This document shows, one piece after another, positions 58,866 to 64,000 of a DNA stretch of 64,000 bases (position 1 is the stretch's first letter; each line of letters starts with the position of its first letter). This DNA is from Streptomyces sp. P9-A4 (lineage in GTDB: Bacteria > Actinomycetota > Actinomycetes > Streptomycetales > Streptomycetaceae), in NCBI RefSeq assembly GCF_036634195.1, contig NZ_JAZIFY010000001.1, positions 4,412,501 through 4,476,500 on the forward strand, in the 5' to 3' direction. The notes below the pieces were generated by a model. The model saw only the letters and a list, made by a program, of their open reading frames with translations. It searched no databases and had not been told where the DNA came from. The position numbers and the translations under genes are program-made.

Positions 58866-60443
58866 GTGATCGATATCAGCGAATCCGTGATGCAGTTCCT
58901 TCTGGCGTTGATCGTCGCCGGGCCGCTCCTCGGCGCGGCGGCCGCTCTCCTCCCGGCCCCGCCGGGGCTGAAGGGGAAGTCCCCGGACCAGGCCGTGCTC
59001 CGCCACGGAGTCACCGTCACCGGTGTCGTCCTGCTGGCCGCGATCGTCCTCGTCCTCGGCTTCGACCACGACCAGCCGTCGAGGATGCAGGCCACGACGG
59101 ACATCAGCTGGATCAGGGCACTGGACGTGCGGATCCACCTCGGTGTCGACGGCATTTCCCTCCCCCTCCTGGTCCTGACCGCGCTCCTGAGCTTCCTCTG
59201 CGCGCTGTACAGCTACTTCAAGATGCCCGCGGGCCCGTCCCCGAAGGCCTTCGTCGCCCTGCTGCTCGTCCTGGAGTCCGGCACCCTCGCCACCTTCGCC
59301 GTCCTCGACCTCGTCCTGTTCTTCCTGGCCTTCGAGACGGTCCTCATCCCGATGTACTTCCTCATCGCCCGCTGGGGCGGCGAGGGCAGGCGGGCCGCCG
59401 CCTGGAAGTTCATCCTCTACACGCTGCTCGGTTCGGTCGTCATGCTGCTCGGCCTGCTCCTCATCGGCGTGAAGGCGGGCACGTTCGACATGGTGGCACT
59501 CGCCACTGACAACGGCCGTGGACTGACCACATCGGTGCAGGTCATCGCCGTTCTCGCGATCGGCATCGGGCTCGCGGTGAAGACCCCGATGTGGCCGCTG
59601 CACAGCTGGCTCCCGGACGCCCACACCGCCGCCCCGACGGTCGGCTCGGTCCTCCTCGCCGGCGTCCTGCTCAAGATGGGCACCTACGGGTTCGTCCGGA
59701 TCGTCCTGCCGATCGCCCCCGACGGCATGCGGACCTTCGCCCCCTACCTCGCCGCCTTCGCCGTCGCCGGGATCATCTACGGATCGCTCGCCTGCCTCGC
59801 GCTCGCCCGGTCCGGCAACAAGGGCGACCTCAAGCGCCTCATCGCGTACTCCTCCGTCGGCCACATGGGCTTCGTCCTCCTCGGCATCGCCACCATGACC
59901 CCCACCGGAGTCAACGGCGCGCTCTTCGCCAACGTCGCCCACGGCCTTGTCACCGGCCTGCTGTTCTTCCTGGTCGGCGCCGTCAAGGACCGGTACGGCA
60001 CCGCCGACCTCGACACCCTCGCCGGGGCCACCGGCGCCGCCCTCTACGGCCGCGCCCCCCGCCTCGGCGCCCTCCTCGCCTTCGCCGCCGTCGCCTCCCT
60101 CGGCCTGCCCGGCCTGGCCGGCTTCTGGGGCGAGATGCTGGCCCTGTTCGGCGCCTTCGAACCGGCCGCCGGCCTCAGCCGCCCCGCCTTCCTCACCTTC
60201 ATGGCGATCGGCGCCTTCGGCACCCTGCTCACCGCCGCGTACCTCCTCCTCGTCGTCCGCCGCGTCTGCATGGGCGGCCCCCGGCCCGCCGGGGAGACAC
60301 CGATCGCCGACGTCCAGGGGTACGAGTTCGCCGCCTGGACCCCGCTCGTCGCCCTCACCGTCCTCGCCGGACTCTGGCCCGCCGTCCTCCTCGGCCTCAC
60401 CGACCCGGCCGTCCAGAAGCTCCTTGCCGGAGGCATCCGATGA
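58866..60443 (+). CDS. nuoM2: NuoM-like antiporter subunit
   Basis: A 525-aa antiporter-like subunit starting at GTG 58866. Conserved are LAFETVLIPMYFLIARWGG (Glu), AVKTPMWPLHSWLPDAHTAAP (ends ~238-258) with the buried Lys, and KRLIAYSSVGHMGFVLLG. Overlaps nuoN2 by 4 bp. It completes the pumping set. Confidence 0.94.
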   Translation: MIDISESVMQFLLALIVAGPLLGAAAALLPAPPGLKGKSPDQAVLRHGVTVTGVVLLAAIVLVLGFDHDQPSRMQATTDISWIRALDVRIHLGVDGISLPLLVLTALLSFLCALYSYFKMPAGPSPKAFVALLLVLESGTLATFAVLDLVLFFLAFETVLIPMYFLIARWGGEGRRAAAWKFILYTLLGSVVMLLGLLLIGVKAGTFDMVALATDNGRGLTTSVQVIAVLAIGIGLAVKTPMWPLHSWLPDAHTAAPTVGSVLLAGVLLKMGTYGFVRIVLPIAPDGMRTFAPYLAAFAVAGIIYGSLACLALARSGNKGDLKRLIAYSSVGHMGFVLLGIATMTPTGVNGALFANVAHGLVTGLLFFLVGAVKDRYGTADLDTLAGATGAALYGRAPRLGALLAFAAVASLGLPGLAGFWGEMLALFGAFEPAAGLSRPAFLTFMAIGAFGTLLTAAYLLLVVRRVCMGGPRPAGETPIADVQGYEFAAWTPLVALTVLAGLWPAVLLGLTDPAVQKLLAGGIR

Positions 60444-61984
60444 CCCCCGTGACGACGCTCGCCGGCGAGTCGCTCGTCCAGTCCGTCGACTGGCTCACGA
60501 TCGCGCCCCCGACCCTGACGGCCGTGGTCGCCCTCGTGGTGCTCGTCGCCGACCTCTTCCTCCCCGAGGAGCGCAAGGGGATCCTCGGCTGGACCGCGAT
60601 CGGCGGGCTCGTCGCCGCCCTCGCCCTCCTCCTCCCGCTGCGGGCCGGTGACCGCTCCACCTTCTGCCTCACGCCCGACACCCAGATCAGGGCGTGCAGC
60701 TACACCGCCGACCACTTCACCCTCGTCATCCAGCTGCTCGTGCTCGGCGGCGCCCTCCTCACGGCGCTGCTCTCGCTCACGGAGACCCGCGAGAAGCTCC
60801 CGGCCGGCGAGTTCTGGTTCCTGCTGCTGTCCTCCGCCGCGGGCGCGGCCCTGCTGCCCGCCTCCCGCGACCTGGCGACCCTGGTCATCGCACTCGAAGT
60901 GGCCTCGCTGCCCGCGTTCGCGCTGGTCGGCCTCAAGCGCGGCGACCGCAGGTCCGGGGAGGCGGCGCTCAAGTTCTTCCTGTCGTCCGTGACCGCGACC
61001 GCCGTCACCCTGCTCGGCGTCAGCTTCGTGTACGCGGCGACCGGCACCCTCCACCTCACGGAGCTGGCCCAGCGCCTCGACGACGTGCCCGGCCAGCTTC
61101 AGACGCTCGCCGAGGCGGGCGTGGCCCTCACCCTCGTCGGCTTCGCGTTCAAGACGGCCGCCGTCCCCTTCCACTTCTGGGTCCCCGACACCTATGTGGG
61201 CGCCCCGGTGCCGGTGGCCGCCTATCTGTCGGTGGTCGGCAAGGCCGTCGGCTTCACCGGGCTCATCCTGGTGACGGTCGTCGCCTTCCCGTCGTACGCG
61301 GACGTGTGGGGCCCGGCGCTCGCGGCCCTGGCCGCGCTGACCATGACCGTGGGCAACGTCGCCGCCCTGCGCCAGGTCTCCACGCGCGCGTGGAGCGCGG
61401 TCCGGCTGCTCGCCTGGTCGTCGGTCGCCCAGGCCGGCTACCTCCTGGTGCCGATCGCTGCCGCCGCGTACTCCAGCGACGACCAGGTCGGCGCCACCGT
61501 CGCGTACGCCCTGATGTACGCCGTCGTGAACCTCGGCGCCTTCGCGGTGGTCGCGCTCGTCGCCCGTACGCACCCCCTGAACCGCCTCGCGGACTACCGG
61601 GGCCTGTACGCGACGCGCCCCGCCGCGGCCCTCGCGCTCGGCTTCTTCCTGCTGAATCTGGCCGGTCTGCCCCCGGGTATCATCGGCCTCTTCGCCAAGG
61701 TGACCGTCTTCTCGGCGGCCGTCGACGCGGGCCTCGGCTGGCTGGCCGTGGTCATGGCCGTGAACGTCGTGATCGCGCTGTACTACTACCTCCGCTGGAC
61801 GGCACTGCTGTTCCGTACGCCGGAGGCCGCGCCCGGAACCGCGTCGGAAGCCCCGCCGGAGAAGGCCCCCCACAGGGCCCCCGTGCCGATCACCCTGGCG
61901 ATCGCGCTGACCGCCGTAGCCGGAGCGGTGCTGTCGGGTTACCCGCAGTTCGCCCTCCGCTTCGCCGCGAACAGCCTGTTCTGA
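60440..61984 (+). CDS. nuoN2: NuoN-like antiporter subunit
   Basis: A 514-aa antiporter-like subunit, last of the operon. Conserved features are [36 protein letters not shown] (ends ~237-256) and [18 protein letters not shown]. It has all the pumping-subunit motifs, so the membrane arm of the second complex is complete (A, H, J, K, L, M, N). No clear terminator lies before mscL, which starts 53 bp later and may be read through. Confidence 0.94.
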   Translation: MTPVTTLAGESLVQSVDWLTIAPPTLTAVVALVVLVADLFLPEERKGILGWTAIGGLVAALALLLPLRAGDRSTFCLTPDTQIRACSYTADHFTLVIQLLVLGGALLTALLSLTETREKLPAGEFWFLLLSSAAGAALLPASRDLATLVIALEVASLPAFALVGLKRGDRRSGEAALKFFLSSVTATAVTLLGVSFVYAATGTLHLTELAQRLDDVPGQLQTLAEAGVALTLVGFAFKTAAVPFHFWVPDTYVGAPVPVAAYLSVVGKAVGFTGLILVTVVAFPSYADVWGPALAALAALTMTVGNVAALRQVSTRAWSAVRLLAWSSVAQAGYLLVPIAAAAYSSDDQVGATVAYALMYAVVNLGAFAVVALVARTHPLNRLADYRGLYATRPAAALALGFFLLNLAGLPPGIIGLFAKVTVFSAAVDAGLGWLAVVMAVNVVIALYYYLRWTALLFRTPEAAPGTASEAPPEKAPHRAPVPITLAIALTAVAGAVLSGYPQFALRFAANSLF

Positions 61985-62037
61985 CCCTCAGAAGAGCCCG
62001 ACCCCCCCCACAGAAAAAGAACGAGGAGCAAGACCCC

Positions 62038-62493
62038 GTGCTGAACGGATTCAAGGACTTCATACTTCGCGGGAACGTCATCTCGATGGCCATCGGTCTG
62101 GCCGTCGGTTCCGCGTTCACTGCCGTCGTCACGGGCTTCAGCAAGGCCTTCATCACCCCGCTCATCGGTCTCGCCACCGGCTCCGTCGGCGACTTCAGCG
62201 AGGCCAGCTTCAAGATCAAGGGCACGGTCTTCCCGTACGGCCTGGCCATAGCGGCGATCATCGCCTTCGTCATCACGGCGGCCGTCCTCTACTTCCTGAT
62301 CGTCGTCCCGATGACCAAGATCCAGGACAAGTTCGCCAAGGCCGAGGCCGCCGACCCCAAGGCCGAGAAGCGCGACTGCCCCCGCTGCTTCACCGAGATC
62401 CCGGCCATCGCCTCCCGCTGCGCCCACTGCACCAGCGAGGTCGAGCCCGTCGCCACCGGCCTGGAGAAGCTCGCCGTCCCCGCGGCCCGCTGA
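62038..62493 (+). CDS. mscL: Large-conductance mechanosensitive channel with C-terminal zinc-ribbon-like motif
   Basis: A 151-aa MscL starting at GTG 62038 after GAGGAGCAAGACCCC. The N-terminal helix and pore helix are [20 protein letters not shown] (ends ~5-24) and a second helix lies at ~65-88. MscL releases solutes during hypo-osmotic shock. The tail carries CPRC...CAHC (about residues 116-133), a zinc-ribbon-like knuckle; I recall similar tails in other actinobacterial MscL. It is adjacent to the nuo2 operon, but a functional link is not evident. Confidence 0.93.
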   Translation: MLNGFKDFILRGNVISMAIGLAVGSAFTAVVTGFSKAFITPLIGLATGSVGDFSEASFKIKGTVFPYGLAIAAIIAFVITAAVLYFLIVVPMTKIQDKFAKAEAADPKAEKRDCPRCFTEIPAIASRCAHCTSEVEPVATGLEKLAVPAAR

Positions 62494-62666
62494 TCACCCG
62501 AACGGCGCACACCACCCCCGGTGCGGCCCGGGGAACCCGAGCTTCCCGCCTGGCGTTGACCAGTACGGAAGGGTCCACTGGAGGTGGGCCTCCCCCCGGA
62601 CGACGTCCGGGAGTGGACGACCACGCAGCAAAGGGTTCCCCTGCCGCACCACTTGGAGGGCGTACC

Positions 62667-63530
62667 GTGCACCGCCGGCACAACGGGCTGAGGACCGCCG
62701 TACTCCTCGGAGGGCTCTCGGCCCTCATCATCGTCATCGGCAGTTTCTTCGGCCGTACGGGGCTGATCGTCGCGCTCGTCGTGGCGCTGGGCACCAACGC
62801 GTACGCGTACTGGAACAGCGACAAGCTCGCGCTGCGGGCCATGCGCGCCCGCCCGGTCAGCGAATTCGAGGCACCCGGCCTCTACCGGATCGTGCGGGAG
62901 CTCTCCACGCAGGCCAGACAGCCGATGCCACGGCTGTACATCTCGCCGACCCAGGCGCCCAACGCCTTCGCGACCGGCCGCAACCCGCGCAACGCCGCGG
63001 TCTGCTGCACCGAGGGCATCCTCGCGATCCTCGACGAGCGCGAGCTGCGCGGGGTCATCGGCCATGAGCTGAGCCACGTCTACAACCGGGACATCCTCAT
63101 CTCCTCGGTCGCCGGAGCCCTCGCCTCCGTGATCATGTTCCTGGTCAACTTCGCCTGGCTGATCCCGGTCGGCCGCTCCAACGACGACGACGGCCCCGGA
63201 CTGCTCGGAATGCTCCTGGTCATGATCCTGGGCCCGGTCGCCGCCTCCGTGATCCAGCTGGCCATCTCCCGCTCCCGGGAGTACGAGGCCGACGCCTCCG
63301 GCGCCCAGCTCACCGGCGACCCGCTCGCCCTGGCCAGCGCCCTGCGGAAGCTGGACGCGGGCACCAAGCAGCTGCCGCTGCCCCCCGAGCCCCGGATCGA
63401 GACCGCGAGCCACATGATGATCGCGAACCCGTTCCGGCCCGGACAGGGCATGTCCAAGATGTTCTCCACCCATCCGCCGATGGCCGAGCGCATCGCCCGG
63501 CTCGAACAGATGGCAGGTCACCGACCGTGA
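62667..63530 (+). CDS. htpX: HtpX-like membrane metalloprotease (M48)
   Basis: A 287-aa protease starting at GTG 62667 behind GGAGGGCGTACC; upstream in-frame codons have no site. Helices lie at ~11-28 and ~30-48, then the zinc motif GHELSH (His 133, Glu 134, His 137) and the third ligand Glu in [10 protein letters not shown] (~212), with further helices at ~148-168 and ~180-202. It degrades misfolded membrane proteins. The next gene overlaps by 4 bp. Confidence 0.92.
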   Translation: MHRRHNGLRTAVLLGGLSALIIVIGSFFGRTGLIVALVVALGTNAYAYWNSDKLALRAMRARPVSEFEAPGLYRIVRELSTQARQPMPRLYISPTQAPNAFATGRNPRNAAVCCTEGILAILDERELRGVIGHELSHVYNRDILISSVAGALASVIMFLVNFAWLIPVGRSNDDDGPGLLGMLLVMILGPVAASVIQLAISRSREYEADASGAQLTGDPLALASALRKLDAGTKQLPLPPEPRIETASHMMIANPFRPGQGMSKMFSTHPPMAERIARLEQMAGHRP

Positions 63531-63925
63531 AGACGATCCTCAACGTCATATGGCTGATCCTGTGCGGCTTCTGGATGTTCCTGGGCTACATGCTCGCGGG
63601 CGTCCTGCTCTGCATCACGATCATCGGCATCCCCTTCGGACTCGCCGCCTTCCGCATCGGCGTCTACGCCCTGTGGCCCTTCGGGCAGACGGTCGTGGAC
63701 CGCCGTGACGCGGGCGCCGCCTCCTGCGTCGGCAACGTCCTGTGGCTGATCCTCGCCGGGTGGTGGCTCGCCCTCGGCCACATCACCACCGGCATCGCCC
63801 TCTGCATCACGATCATCGGCATCCCGCTCGGCATCGCGAACTTCAAGATGATCCCGGTCTCCCTGATGCCCCTAGGCAAGGAGATCGTCCCCACGAACCA
63901 GGCGTACGGCTACCAGAGCCGCTGA
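63527..63925 (+). CDS. YccF domain inner-membrane protein
   Basis: A 132-aa protein made of two similar halves, each with two helices: [20 protein letters not shown], then [10 protein letters not shown], and [20 protein letters not shown], then [10 protein letters not shown]. This duplicated pattern is the YccF family, function unknown. GTG 63527 overlaps htpX; co-transcription suggests an envelope role. Confidence 0.9.
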   Translation: MKTILNVIWLILCGFWMFLGYMLAGVLLCITIIGIPFGLAAFRIGVYALWPFGQTVVDRRDAGAASCVGNVLWLILAGWWLALGHITTGIALCITIIGIPLGIANFKMIPVSLMPLGKEIVPTNQAYGYQSR

Positions 63926-63933
63926 GGAGCCCG

Positions 63934-64000
63934 GTGCAGAACCCGAGGTACGCACTCCTCTCCGGCCGGTACGCGGTCGCGCTCTGCACGGACGTCGAGG
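63934..64000 (+). CDS. Start of a gene cut by the window edge
   Basis: GTG 63934 follows AGGAGCCCG and begins MQNPRYALLSGRYAVALCTD, 8 bp after the YccF stop. Only 22 residues are visible, too few to identify. Confidence 0.5.
   Translation, partial: MQNPRYALLSGRYAVALCTDVE

Overview
The window is high-GC actinobacterial DNA, almost certainly Streptomyces. Third-codon-position GC is very strong, GTG starts are frequent, neighbouring genes often overlap by 4 nt (GTGA/ATGA), and many secreted, lipoprotein and sensor-kinase genes are of Streptomyces type. No rRNA, tRNA, CRISPR array, insertion sequence or phage gene was seen. The theme is respiration: two NADH-dehydrogenase-like (nuo) operons, three genes of menaquinone supply, and a ferredoxin-linked 2-oxoacid oxidoreductase.

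Layout. 1-4.3 kb: end of an amidohydrolase-like gene, a SigE-family sigma factor with its membrane partner, menG, a geranylgeranyl-reductase-family gene that is probably menJ, and a very small LuxR regulator. 4.5-11.3 kb: secreted and envelope genes: two Cys-rich lipoproteins, an I36-type protease inhibitor, a MacB-like efflux set (adaptor, ATPase, permease) and an NlpC/P60 hydrolase. 11.3-12.0 kb: a 669-bp divergent regulatory region with a Rex-type operator and Crp-like sites. 12.0-27.8 kb: a complete 14-gene nuoA-N operon closed by a strong terminator.

27.8-44.8 kb: mixed single genes: a carbohydrate-binding remnant, fumarylacetoacetase, a LAXTG sortase substrate, a POT peptide transporter with an S15-type hydrolase, a polyprenyl diphosphate synthase, a LolA-like protein, an M28 aminopeptidase, two GNAT proteins, an NADP/F420-type reductase, DUF4291, RarD, and a divergent NmrA/HxlR pair. 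44.9-52 kb: korAB, then one response regulator with two paralogous histidine kinases separated by a minisatellite-like repeat. 52.1-62 kb: a second nuo operon with the order A2-B2-C2-H2-I2-J2-K2-L2-M2-N2. 62-64 kb: mscL, an HtpX-like protease, a YccF protein and the start of one more gene.

How they fit together. MenG methylates demethylmenaquinone, the polyprenyl synthase should supply its side chain, and the MenJ-like reductase would saturate isoprene units. The first nuo operon encodes complete complex I, which oxidises NADH and reduces menaquinone. The second operon lacks nuoD, nuoE, nuoF and nuoG but keeps the membrane arm and the iron-sulfur subunits B and I. Its NuoC carries a long repetitive disordered tail. 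With korAB about 4 kb away, a ferredoxin-fed membrane complex is a reasonable but unproven idea. This NuoD-less complex and its repeat-rich upstream region are the most unusual features here.
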